Position numbers and translations under genes: made by a program. From contig OY997591.1 of assembly GCA_963921825.1 (NCBI GenBank), positions 51,171,825 through 51,235,824 of the forward strand: a DNA stretch of 64,000 nucleotides. The letters run 5' to 3'. This document shows, in pieces, positions 22,672 through 33,640 of this stretch (its first letter is position 1; every line of letters begins with the position of its first letter). The DNA comes from Erodium maritimum (taxonomy: Eukaryota; Streptophyta; Magnoliopsida; Geraniales; Geraniaceae). The notes below the pieces were generated by a model. It was not told where the DNA came from. It searched no databases and saw only the letters and a list, made by a program, of their open reading frames with translations.

Positions 22672-25485
22672 CCATTATGAGATGTAAACTAAGTATTATT
22701 GAAATATAAAATAAAAACTCATCTCAGCCATCAAATCCTTATACATGGATGGCTCAGATCTGAATGGCAACTTTCGTAAATAACAATAAATTTTATTTTA
22801 TAATTATAATTTTTTTAATTAATCTACACATCTAAGGGTGATTTCGTCTATTCAATATGTGTTCTACCTAACCCTATCCATTCCCATCCCACGATCTCAC
22901 GCCAATCTTTCTCCTCTTTTCAAGTCTCTCTCCTGTCTTTTACACATCTCTGAACCAGACTCTTAACTCTCTCCGCCACCTAGCTCGTCGTCCAGCAGCC
23001 ACCGAACGTCCCATCCACAACGTTCCCGTGCCTGACCGCCTCTCCCCGGCGTTCCCGTTCCGGAATTCCTCCTCCTGATTTTCTCCGACTTCCCCATTGA
23101 GGTACGAGTATGTCTGCTTTCTATTTTTCCCGAAAAAAATGTTGCAGAGGTTTATTGTGTAATTTGATTTGTGCATGAGAATGAAGAAGCATAAACAAAT
23201 TTGAGTTGCTATATCTTGATTTTGAAATCGGTAAATGTGATTGGTGTGAAATCATGAGTGTTTTGAATTTTTAATTATTTTCTAGTCAAATTATAACGTG
23301 AGCCATTTGAATTAGATCATTTGTTTGATGGGTGAGTGTGTGCTTATTCTGCTATTGGTTATTCGTCACATGATTAGTTTTGTCATAAAAATCCAACCCA
23401 TTTGTGGAACATTTCTCTGACATTCTATTTGTAATGTGATTGGGATTTTAGGGTTGTTTGTTACGAAAAGGTTAAGAAATTGTTTAAAATGTTTTTGTTT
23501 TACTTAAAATTGGTAGTCTAGTCTGAAACTCTATATCGTTTAGTTTTAAAAGGAAATTGTTTCAAGATGGTTTAGGTTCAAAACGGCAAAAAATTGAAGT
23601 TGAAGAATGAAGTTTAATTAGTATGATCTAGCACACCATAGTCTTTGTACTATTGCCTTAAAGAATCTTGGCCATAAGTCTCATAAGAAGGACATGTAAT
23701 ATATTTTGTTTCTAAACAGTCTCAAAAAAGTTGGAGCTTTGTACTTCTAGAACTTTGGGTATGTGTGTTTGGTTAGCCATGGAGCAAAGGTGGCACTAAT
23801 TGTTTTGTTTGTGTTTTATATTATGCCCAGATTTTGTTTCAAATTCCCCCAGATGTTTCAATTTTACTTTACCTTTGTAACTTTCTCCTAATATGTCTTT
23901 CATTTTGTAGTGGCAATTTTTTTGATCAAATATGTTTAAGTTACCAAAAAAAAACATATTCTCCATTGTCTTTGTGTGTGGTTTGCAAATGTTATATGAA
24001 CTTGTTTCATTTCGATGGAACTTCCTAACAAATATGCTTCATAATCATTTTTTTCATTAATGATATTGTTCTTTGTTGCCATTTCTAGGTTGGCACTATA
24101 AAGAAGAAATTTCCATGGCTAAAATATGATATAAAGATGGTTGAATAGACGACTGAATATTGGAAGACCAAGAGCAGAGGTGGGTTGCAAAGAAGAAGTT
24201 GCATGAACTTATTGAGTGTGTATTAATTTGAGTAGTGAGATTCTAGATACATGTATGTTTGTTTTTCAATGGTTGTTGATTGAGTTTGGTGTAGTTTCAT
24301 TTCATGTTTGGACATATTTCAAAATTGGTTTGTATATGTTTCAATTGAAATTTGACAAGATTGCATGATCATTTATTGTTTTTACAAGTTTCAAATCTTT
24401 TGGCTAAAGCTTTGTAATTATTAATACATTTTAGTTTAGTTTATGGTTATGGTTTTGAAACATCAATCCTCTGGTTGTATGAGTGTGTTTATGAATTATT
24501 ACTTTTCGGATTATGAAACAGTATTGTGTATGTTAAATGATGCTCTTATATGAAACATTAATGATATATAATGTTTTTGTATTTTGGTTATGAAACACAA
24601 GTATATAAAGTAGTGTGTTGTTTTTGAAACATTTGTTTTCATATTATGAAACATTAGTTTTCAGATTATGAAAATACATTATCCAATATTAAAAACAAGT
24701 GATTGTGAAACATATTTCAAAATTGAAACAATTGAATAGAAACAATGAAATTTGATGTTTGATTGTGAAGCATATTTCAAAATTGAAACAACTGAGTAAA
24801 AACAATGAAACTTGAGGTGTCTACATATTTCAAATTCCATATACACAAGAGGTTCAAAAGCAATTACTAAAATCTATATGAATATTAGTTGCTCATAATG
24901 TATAAATATTACATATAAAAATGTTGGTGTTTATTTTCTTAATTCAATATCTATTAATCATCTTTCAAAAAAAAAATCTATTAATCATAAAGTTTTCCAT
25001 CCAAGATCTAAGTTCAAGTTGTTTTTCTTAAACTGTAAATTGTAGTTAGCAGTTGAGAGATTTTAGGGGTTAATGGATTCATGTGTGTCGGTTGATGGAA
25101 GAGAAAATATTCATGCCTAATATGCCCTTTAATGAATATTGTAATTAGTTAAATTCAGTTCATATCTAAAAAACAAGAGCCATTAGATGAGTTTCAAATC
25201 AATGGTTAGATTTAGTTTTTAGTTTATATCTTATATCTACTTTGTATTAGATAGTGAGCTATATATATATATTTATTAAATGACTTCATTTTTATTTAAA
25301 AAATCACTTCATTTATATTTTAAAAAAATCATTGAGGGTATTTTTGTCATTTTATCTGACAGAAGGGGTTGTTAGTTACAAGTTGTAACTTCAGGGTATG
25401 CATTAGTTAACTTTAAACTTCAGGGTAATCATCGGTTAAACGTGCAAACTTCAGGGTATGCATTTGTAGTTTACCCTATATAAAA
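22443..25485. mobile_element. Middle inverted-repeat element, ~150-170 bp TIRs
   Basis: Left arm 22443-22600 and right arm 25330-25485 are inverted near-copies: GGGTAAACTACAAATGCATA, CCTGAAGTTTAAAGTTAACT and GTTACGAGTTGTAACT correspond base for base with the reverse complement of the right side. The repeated word TACCCTGAAGTT occurs three times per arm. About 90% identity between arms suggests a moderately young insertion. It is itself interrupted by a TA-flanked element. Confidence 0.8.
22640..25275. mobile_element. Inner TA-microsatellite-flanked element with captured gene-like DNA
   Basis: Bounded by (TA)n at about 22640-22667 and 25259-25271. The ends are weakly inverted-repeat (left ATAGAACCATTATGAGATGTAAACT; right, reversed, ATAGCTCACTATCTAATAC...). 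Inside, 22860-23101 looks like a plant 5' UTR (CT-rich, CTCTCTCC runs, GC-rich), followed by a GT at about 23102 and a long T-rich stretch ending TGCCATTTCTAG (about 24089), then exon-like purine-rich DNA. That layout is a 5' UTR plus intron plus short exon. No family is recognised. A degenerate 'ATTATGAAACATTAG' repeat fills about 24440-24800. Confidence 0.55.
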
Positions 25486-26224
25486 ATATGATTTTTGAAA
25501 TATATACAAATTTATTTTTTAAATATATAAAACTTATTTTTTAAAAATATTTTTTGAAATAAAATCTAATTTTTTTAAAAATATATAAAAATTGATTTTT
25601 AAAATATATATATTTGAAATAAATATAATTCTTTGAATTATATAAAAATATTTGTATGAAATGTATAAAAATTAATTTTTTTTAAATATATAAAAACTGA
25701 ATTTTTTAATTATTTTTTGAAATAAAATATATTTTTAAAGTATATATAAAAATATTTTTTAATATGTAAAAAAAATTAAAATATTTTTTTGAAATAAATA
25801 TGATTTTGTTAGTTATATAAAAATATAATTTTTGAAATATATAAAAACTGATTATTTAAATATTTTTTAAAATAAATATAGTTTTTTGAAATATTTAAAA
25901 ATCTGATTTTTTGTGGTGGGTTTTGAAAATTTGATTGGTCTCAAGAGGTATTTTGGACTTTTCATCTATTTTTGAAGGGAAGGTAACGGTTGGGTATGAA
26001 AGTGAAATTAAATGTTTTCCAAGGTATTAAAATGCAAAAAAAAAACAAGGTAGGAATATTATACTGCAAATAAATATTTATCAGGGTATCAAAATGAAAT
26101 TTTTCCCTTGTATTTATTCACATGTATACCACCAATGAGATGTGTAACCTCATTTACCAATTTATTCTAATTATATGCCCACAATTAGTTTCTAACTTGA
26201 ACTAATCCATTGATTTTTAATAGA

Positions 26225-27600
26225 TAATGCCCTTATATTTGTATACCAATTTAAAGAGAAGAAATCAAATAGAAACCACCTCTTAACGTACAAACCGTGT
26301 GAAATAATCCAAGTCATCCAATTTAAGAATGGATAGATGAGATGTAATTGAGTTGTTGACTGAAAAAAACAACACTTTTTTGGGAGGTTGTAGGGGCTTT
26401 CTGGTAAAACTTTCATATTTTTTTTACCAATTCATAAATTTAATTTCTCCTGCTTCGTTTGAAATCCGATTGGCTTCAAACTTGCGCTAATATTTTTGTT
26501 TTTTTAAGGGTTTTCTATCAATATTAGTCATGAATATATTTTGAAGCACGAAAAAAAATGGGGCTGATTTATTTTTTTTTTATATCAGGGTAATTTTTAT
26601 CAACATTTTACAGTGGTTTTATCAACACTTTACACAAATTTTATTAACACTGGAGACTAGGTTTATCACCTCATCTTTAAAAAAAACTAAACTTGATTTA
26701 ATTTTTCCTGTTTTGTTTGAACTCCGATTGGATTCAAACTTGCGTCAGTATCTTTGTTTTTTCAAGGGCTTTCTATCAAGGTCAGTGGTGCAATGTTTTA
26801 AAGAAAGAAAAAAAACAAATTATTTTGGGGATGATTTAAAAAGAAATTATATCTGGGTAATTTTTATCAACACTTTACACTAGTTTTATCAACACTTTAC
26901 TCTGGTTTTATTAACACTGAACACTAGTTTTATCACCTCATTTTTCAAAACCAAACATGATTTTTATCACCTCATCACATGTTTTTTATGAACACTAAGC
27001 ACTAGTTTTAGGAACACTAAACACTATGTTTATCACTAAACTACATGTGTTTTATCATCATATCACATGTTTTTTTATCAACACTAAACTCTAGTTTATC
27101 ACACTTATTATTCAATTTGTACATGTTTTTTATCACCTCATTAATTGTTTTTATCACCTCAGTACATGTTTTTTTATCAACATTTAGCACGAGTTAATTA
27201 CCCCGATATAAAACATTTATTAGTGAAAATTTATCAATATTGAACATTATTTTTATCACCCCGATATAACTTTTTATTTTTGTGTTTCAAAATATGTTCA
27301 TGTCTGATCTTGATTTAAAGCCCTTTAAAAAAGACAAATATTGGTGCAACTTTGAAGCTAATCGGAGTTGAAACGAAGCGAGAATGATTAAATTAGTGAA
27401 TTATTGAAGAAAAAAATGGACACTTGTCCACATGACACCATGCTATTACAATTATGCCCTTGCTTGTGTGAGAAAGGAAAAAAGTGGTGTGAGTTTTGGT
27501 TGGGATTGGGATGATGATGTGGCATTATGGTGAATGTTGGATTTTAAGGGTGTGTGGTTAGGATTGATTCACACAGTTTTTAGGATAAGAGGTGTGTCTA
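26225..27600 (-). mobile_element. Minisatellite-bearing DNA element, copy A
   Basis: Both ends carry inverted copies of a ~130 bp segment with GCTTCGTTTGAAATCCGATT, TGGCTTCAAACTTGCG and TTTCTATCAA, with another copy at about 26690-26800. Between them is an array of degenerate units built from TTTATCAACACTTTACACTAG and TTTTATCACCTCA. The outer right end contains GGCATAATTGTAATAGCATGG on its minus strand. The copy at 35.7-36.7 kb is in reverse orientation. No ORF. A foldback or MULE-derived family is likely; no clean target duplication found. Confidence 0.7.
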
Positions 27601-27725
27601 TTAGATTTCTCCTCCCAATTTAAATAACAAAGGTAGACATCAACATTTTTATATAATGGTATTAAACATAAAAAAATATAAGTGATTTCAATATATTGTT
27701 TCATTAAAGCTTTACGATCATAATA

Positions 27726-30070
27726 TTTTTTTGAGCATGGAAATGAAATTTCATTGATATAGAATAACGTGGAACAAGACAAGGGAAATTATAATAAATA
27801 AAAGGGTGAGGTAGAGTCATGAACAACAAGTTGGACACGGGAGCTCTATGACTAAAATGTCCGTCTATTTTAGGTAAAAATTGAGGGGGTAGATCCTCTT
27901 GAAGATAATCGTGTGGCCGTAGCTCAATTCGTTCTTTTCTTGACTCGACCTGAAAATGACAATGGTGTCTGACAAGCACGTTGGTCTCTCGACGGAGACC
28001 TCTCAGTGACATCGCGGAGAATACCAGGCATCTAGGGAGAACATCAGGAGGAGGCTTGGGGTCGAGTGGTGCCCGACCCTGGCAGGGCGGGATGTGCCTC
28101 CTCCAGGGTCGTCTTAAACTTTAAGCGAGTTAAGCAACCGCTTAAGGCCTCAAATCGAAAAGACCTCATAAAATTAAATAATCAACCGTTTATGGACTTG
28201 GATCAAAAAAGACCCCAAAATTTAAGAATTTCTTACTATTTGATTAAAACTAATCAAACGAAAGTATTACACTTCTAATTTTGAAATTAGATTTTATCAC
28301 TAGTTGTGCCAATTTTGATATCGATTCAAATTTTTTGTTTAGAAAAAAAAAACAATTCTCATCCAAAAGTAAAGAAAATTTCTCTTGATTATTGAACATT
28401 CTAACAACTGTATAGATCTTTATTTAACAGTGAAAACTATCGTTAACGAAACAAAACATGCAATTCAATTTACTAGTGATGAGTAAACTAAAAATAGGGA
28501 TCAAACAAAATAATGGAACAAAACCAAAGAAAAAAGTGTAAATATTTATATACACACACTATAGTATTTATTTGAGGAATGACAAACAATTTATCAACTT
28601 CATTACAGAAATGCTTAAACCAAAATAATACGAAAAACTAAGTTGTCAAGAGTAAGGGAAACTCTTTCAAAATTATTGTAATAAAAGAGGTATTAGGAAA
28701 GTTTCATTTCATGATTAATCAAGATAATAAGTATAGTTAACTTTATATACCTATCACATGAAGTTGTATCGTCTAAACTCTATGAAAATGATTCACTAAT
28801 TAGGGATGGAGATGATTTATTTATGGTTCCTTAGTTCAAACTCAAAAGGATCAATAAATCTGAGTTTGTTTATAAGCGTCTTTAATCTTTAGAGAGCAGC
28901 AACAATTAAATGAAGTTGGGCATATATCATGAGGTAACTAGGAGAATGTGTTGTGCTTGCCTTTTTTTCCGGTTAAACTGCAGGTTCCAATACTGAATAC
29001 CCTTAGTTCTTGAAAATTCTCACATAACTTGCTACCTTGCACCGTTATTCTAAGTTCTGACGGATTTTTTTTTGTTATATTCGATTGATTATAGTTAAAA
29101 CCCATATTTAAAAATTATTTCAAGTGTGAAAATTTCTAGAAGATAATGACAATAACTCGCCATATATATGACGTCACATATTCTACATAAGTTAGTGCAA
29201 TTTTCAAGAATTTTCTTGAACCTATCACGTCCGACCATGGCATGAATATATCTTATCTAGGGATAAATGTGAATCGTTAAATATTTGGATTTTTGTATAG
29301 AATTCTAGACGATAAATCTTCTCAATCGAGGGTGTCTTGTTAGAAACTAATATCCATCATTCATTTTAGATTTTTTTTTAGTGTTATAAATAGATGCTGG
29401 GGTGCTCAATATCATCTAGAATAATTTTTTTTATATGAGAAAATTTACTTATTTTTATATTATATTCTTTCATAAGAAAAAAAGTTATCGATCAAATTCT
29501 CGCTTTGGGCCCCAATAATCATTGGGACAACCCTGACCTCCTCTGACACATCTCGTTGCTCGTCCACAGACTAAATGGACTTGGCGAGGTTGCGTTGCAA
29601 ACCTAGCCAAGTTGTGTGGATCAGAAGGAGCTCTTATCGTTGATTCACGATGTTGTCGATTTTACATCGGCTGCTACTGACAAGATCAGTTGTCGATTTC
29701 ACTCACCCTAAATGATCAGACGTGTCATTTTCCCACCCATGAGATGGGGTTGGTGCGGGCCTGCACGAAGGCCTGAAGTGATGGGTGCACCATAGCGTTG
29801 ACCATAAGAGGTCCACTATAGATAGGTAACCGGGCTCGCGACGAAGGCGAATAAAGAGGCAGAGGCGACGCCGCTGTTGGCGGCCGAGTGATTACCGAAC
29901 GAGAAGAAAAATACAGTGATAGGAGAACAAACCGCCTTTGATCTATTCCCGTGGTTGTGCCTATAAGGAATCTGAAATAGAGACGGTAGAGTAGATGGAG
30001 GAGAAGATTTTGATAGTGATAGGGTAGTGGTATATGGCTAGGATGGTACACATAAAGTAAAACGACGATC
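27726..30070 (-). mobile_element. LINE-like retroposon, minus strand, split by a hAT element
   Basis: Poly(T) at 27726-27732 is preceded, on the element's strand, by GAAATTTCATTTCCATGCTC, typical of L1-type 3' tails. GC-richer DNA continues to 28103 and resumes at 29544 after the hAT insertion, reaching a CT-rich leader near 30050. The longest minus frame (29725-30051, 108 codons) has no recognised domain. No RT or endonuclease. A short match ACGATC flanks both ends but is too weak to call a duplication. Confidence 0.5.
28104..29535. mobile_element. Non-autonomous hAT element (Tip100/TTF-like)
   Basis: Termini are CAGGGTCGTCTTAA and, reversed, CAGGGTTGTCCCAA (11 of 14 match), the CAGGG(C/T)-type ends of plant hAT transposons. 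An 8 bp duplication flanks it: GCCTCCTC (28096-28103) and ACCTCCTC (29536-29543), one mismatch. The interior is AT-rich with no transposase frame, so it is internally deleted. Subterminal 'AGGCCTC' and 'GGGCCCC' words also fit the group. Confidence 0.75.
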
Positions 30071-30079
30071 CTACGGTGA

Positions 30080-30300
30080 GGACTTAGGGTCGGCTGTAAG
30101 AGCTTGATTCATCCAATATTTCAATATACTTATTTCAACATACATATTAATACTTTATCTGATATGTTTTAATTGCAGTACGATTTTACAATTATAATAT
30201 CTAATATATTATTACAACAACAAAATTATGATTTTATTTTTTAATGTATTTAATTTATAGACTTCTTTTTAAATTAAATTCATAAATATTAATAATTTAA
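30080..30300. other. Gene-free AT-rich DNA
   Basis: AT-rich spacer between two retroposon fragments. Nothing recognisable. Confidence 0.6.
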
Positions 30301-30317
30301 TATTTTTAACATGTGAA

Positions 30318-30813
30318 ATCTCGTTCTTGTAGCAAATTTAGGTAGGCTAGACAAAGAGCTTGGGATTTGGTCAAGCATGAGGGTCTGAAGGCTTTGATGT
30401 CGGGTGAAGAGTTGTTAGAACAGTCCAACAGCAAGGTCAGCAAGGTCGACTTTGGTAGCGATGTCGAGTTGGACTATGAGGACATCTTTGACGAGGGGGA
30501 AGTCTCGCTGCCAATTACTTTGGATCCCGCTTAGTTGTGGTTTGAAGACCCTTGTGGTGGTTGGGTTTTTTGGGTCGGTTGTAAGGTTGTGTTTTTCTCG
30601 TTTTCATTTTTGTTGTCGGATTTTGTTCTCTTGGGTTTTAGGCTCTTTTGAGTTAGTTTAAATCTTGTTGAGCGACTTTCTTGATTGGTGGTTTCGAGCT
30701 GTTTTTATGGAAAGTTTTTAGGACGATCCTCACTTTTATGAGTTGCATCTCCTCTCTTTGGGTTTCTTGTTAAAACCCCAAATTTTAATAAAATCATCGC
30801 TTATGAAAAAAAA
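30318..30813 (+). mobile_element. 5'-truncated LINE 3' end
   Basis: T/G-rich 3'-UTR-like DNA ending AATAAAATCATCGCTTATG then A8 at about 30806-30813. Imperfect flanking copies TTTAACATGTGAA (about 30305) and TTTAACATATGTAA (about 30814) may be the target duplication. The 69-codon frame at 30452 is not convincing. This is the usual outcome of incomplete LINE reverse transcription. Confidence 0.55.
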
Positions 30814-31098
30814 TTTAACATATGTAACTATAATACTATTGTTGTTTACTTATGTATTTTGTATATGAAAAAAAATAAATTAATTGATGAAATATCTAAA
30901 ATAAATATTAAGTTTCTAACTTAAAATAAAGAATTGAAGCTGTGTTTGAGATAAAATTAAAAATTAAAAATATCACATCAACTAAAATATAATTATAATA
31001 ATTATAATTATATGATGTGTGATATGGTGACATTCAAAATATGAATATAAAAAAACGTAGTTTTATATAAACCCCTTTTAAGTTAATATAATTTATAA

Positions 31099-31531
31099 GG
31101 GTAATTTTCTCCTTAATACCCTAATTATTAATTTTTTTCACTTTAATACCGTAACTATTTTTTATGGCACCTCACTACTCTAGAATGCCTTTTTTCACTT
31201 TCATACTCCAACTATTTTTTGTGGCACCTCACTACCCTAGAATGCATTTTTGTGGCACCTCACTACCCAAGAATGCATTTTTTGTGGCACCTCATTATCC
31301 CATAATGCATTTTTGTGACATTAAAAACTGATTTTTTAAAGACATTTTGAAAACCAATGGCATGCTTTTAAAATTTTGATTGTTATTGAGTGGTATTATG
31401 GACTTTTTAAGTGTTTTCATCAAAAAATGGATGACAAATTGACGGCGGGTATCAAAGTGAAAAAAAAAAATGGTTAGGGTATTGAGGTGAAAAAAAAAAT
31501 AATAGTCAGGGTATTGAGGTGAAAATTACCC
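31099..31531. mobile_element. MITE with ~60 bp TIRs and 8-9 bp TSD
   Basis: Ends are GGGTAATTTTC...GAAAATTACCC with ~60 bp imperfect inverted repeats (CCTTAATACCCTAA / CCTCAATACCCTGA). ATTTATAA directly flanks the left end (31091-31098) and recurs at 31533-31540; counted as 9 bp it has one mismatch. This suggests a Mutator-type (9 bp) or hAT-type (8 bp) origin. The left half holds about four copies of a ~32 bp unit GTGGCACCTCACTACCC...AGAATGCATTTTT. Non-coding. Confidence 0.78.
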
Positions 31532-31617
31532 TATTTATAATGACACTATAAAATATAAACACGATCACTATTAGGGTAAAGTGTTATACGTTGAAAATGG
31601 CATTAAAGTAGCATTAT

Positions 31618-32774
31618 GGCTCTGTTAGGGTTTACGCCTCTCTTGGAGGCTAAACCTAAGGTTTCATCCCCTTCTCGCTGTGCCTCACTCCGACGTAGGC
31701 TCTACCTTTCCCTGTTACTGTCCGGTCCCTACTCCCGGCTACTGTCCGGTCCCTCTCTGTTGTTCTGGCGCGCACTCTCACACGTTGGCCCCATCCCTCC
31801 TCATCCTAGGGGTCTTCACTGCTCTTCTAGTTACGGACATCTCTTCTGATGGTTGCCGTCTCGGTCGACTCTGAAGGCGTCTTCATCTCGTGCGATCCCT
31901 TCAATCCCTCCATCCATGATCCCTCGTCGGGCGGGGCGGGCATCAGGTTATCATCGGGACCGGCCAACTAGGTCGTCGCTTCCTCCACGTCGGGGATTCG
32001 CACGGGGGCGTTTTTGGTCTCCACGCACTGATATCCTCTTCTGGCCTCCACGACGACTGGCCCAAGACCTTGCTCTGGGTTCCTTCTCTCGGCGCCTGAT
32101 CCATGACCTTTCTCTGGGTTCTTTCTCTCGGCGTCCACGATGGCTGAATCATGACCTCGCTCTGAGATCGTTGTCGTATGGGGGAGATGGTCCTCCTACT
32201 TGGCCTCCTTCTCCGAGTCCCCAAACCTGGTTTGAGGCTCAGGGCCTAGGTCTGGAGTGGCCTCGGGCGCCGGGTTGACATTCAACCGGATTGAATGGAG
32301 GAGTTCGAGTGCTGGAGAAACCGGCAGTAGAAGAATGGGGTGACCGACGAGTCATAGTTCGGGGGAGGGCGGGAAACAGCCACGCCGCCACGCATGAGTC
32401 ATCAGACAGGAGGAGTCTCTGAGGGTGCCCTGTCATCCCTTCTCCACTGCTGATCACAGGTTCGGATTTATTAACGAAGCATAGCGTCGCCCTCGGGAGA
32501 CCCATCGGTATTCAGACTCCCCCCTTGAGCAGTGATCGTCAACGGGTTTTAGTTTTATTGTGTTTCAGTTTCTCGTTAGTAGATTTGGTTGTTTATTTCA
32601 TTTCTGTTCTAGTTCATTATCTTTGGTTGCCAGTTTTAGGCTGCCTCTATGGCATCTCAACACAACGTCCTAGACGTACTATAGTTACAGGGTTATTATG
32701 TTTGTCCCGGTAGGGCTTACAAGCATGTACTGACTATTTTAAAGGAATGAAAGTTGCGTTTACTCAAAAAAAAA
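31618..32774 (+). mobile_element. Retroposon without RT, poly(A)-tailed and TSD-flanked
   Basis: Begins near GGCTCTGTTAGGGTTTACG, ends ...GTTGCGTTTACTC then A12 (about 32766-32777). The target copies are AAAGTAGCATTAT (31605-31617) and AAAGTAGCACTAT (32775-32787), one mismatch. It is GC-rich 5' with Arg/Pro/Ser-rich frames (31853-32278, 141 codons, no domain recognised) and T/G-rich 3'. At ~1.16 kb it cannot hold an L1 ORF2, and no RT or endonuclease motif is visible. Confidence 0.78.
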
Positions 32775-32799
32775 AAAGTAGCACTATCGGGACCCAAGT

Positions 32800-33275
32800 A
32801 TGAGAGATTGTAGCGAGCTGTTAGGGCTTTTTCGGAATTGCACTGTTTCTTGTTGTCTATCGTCGCATCGCTTCCCGCTGCCCACTGTCGCCTACCTAAG
32901 CGTCGCCTACTTCGCATCGCCGAATCACGACCATTGCCTCTCGCCTGCCTTCTCAATCTTCTCAGGCGCGATCAGGTACGTCTCACCTGTGTTTTCGATT
33001 CCTCCTGCATTTTCTGTTTGGTCTATGTGTATTCCGTTGTGGTCACTGATTTTATCTATGATTATGGCTTTGATATTGGCTTGGAACTACTATGGGTTAG
33101 GATCGAACCAAAATCGTCAACAGTTCAAGGATATGGTTCTCCGGTTGAGACCGGACATTGTATTTCTGACCGAGACTTATCACGTGGAATCCAAATCCCG
33201 ATTATCTCTCTTTTATCGGAATCTCGGATTTCATGTGGATACAAGAATACCAACGGAGGGACGCAAAGTGAAACA
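32800..33275 (+). pseudogene. LINE ORF2 endonuclease fragment
   Basis: A leader-like stretch is followed from about 33060 by the start of an L1-type ORF2 apurinic endonuclease: ALILAWNYYGLGSNQNRQQF and RPDIVFLTET (family pattern ILAWNCRGLG...RPDIVFLSETK). The match ends near 33275, so the copy lacks the rest of the endonuclease and all of RT. Loss of the 3' part is not what abortive LINE insertion produces, so a later deletion is implied. It begins right at the 3' target copy of the retroposon to its left. Confidence 0.75.
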
Positions 33276-33299
33276 TAATACAAAACAAATTGGCCTTAT

Positions 33300-33640
33300 C
33301 GGTGGGCCGGATTGACCTGAAATCTACCAAAGAACATAGGTACGGGCTTGGGCCGTATACTACGATTTCAATCATGTTCAACCCGTAAAGTGCGGGTTGG
33401 GTCACAATACTGTATTAGGTTCATGCACACTTATTACTTATGTCAACCATAACCTTAATCAATTCAATTGAAATCATAATCATATTATTCATTTCTTCTG
33501 CGAAACCAACCACCATTTACAAGCACCGGCCTTTTCTTTCTATTTTATTTTTCTATTATTTCATTCAATAATTTATGTACTATTATAAATAATAAATAAA
33601 TATTAATATATATGATTAAAATTAGAGAAATTTTTACTTT
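33300..33640. other. Gene-free DNA
   Basis: A short GC-richer patch with GTGCGGGTTGGGTC, then AT-rich sequence. Nothing assigned. Confidence 0.5.

Larger units (their letters stand above)
22180..26110. mobile_element. Outer shell of a nested inverted-repeat element
   Basis: The left arm (about 22185-22330) and right arm (about 25915-26100) are inverted copies sharing CTTTCATACCCAACCGTTA and the AAAATAC/ACACCCTTCAAT stretch. Inside both arms are many units of the type AAATATATAAAAACTGATTTTT and ATTTTTTGAAATAAA. The whole looks like a MULE- or foldback-type element with long subrepeat-bearing arms, opened by the insertions listed next. Non-coding. Confidence 0.6.

Noticed and set aside
31853-32278. 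141-codon frame as a possible host gene
   Set aside because: It lies wholly inside a TSD-flanked retroposon and shows Arg/Pro/Ser repeats (SLGSFSRR-type) but no known domain.
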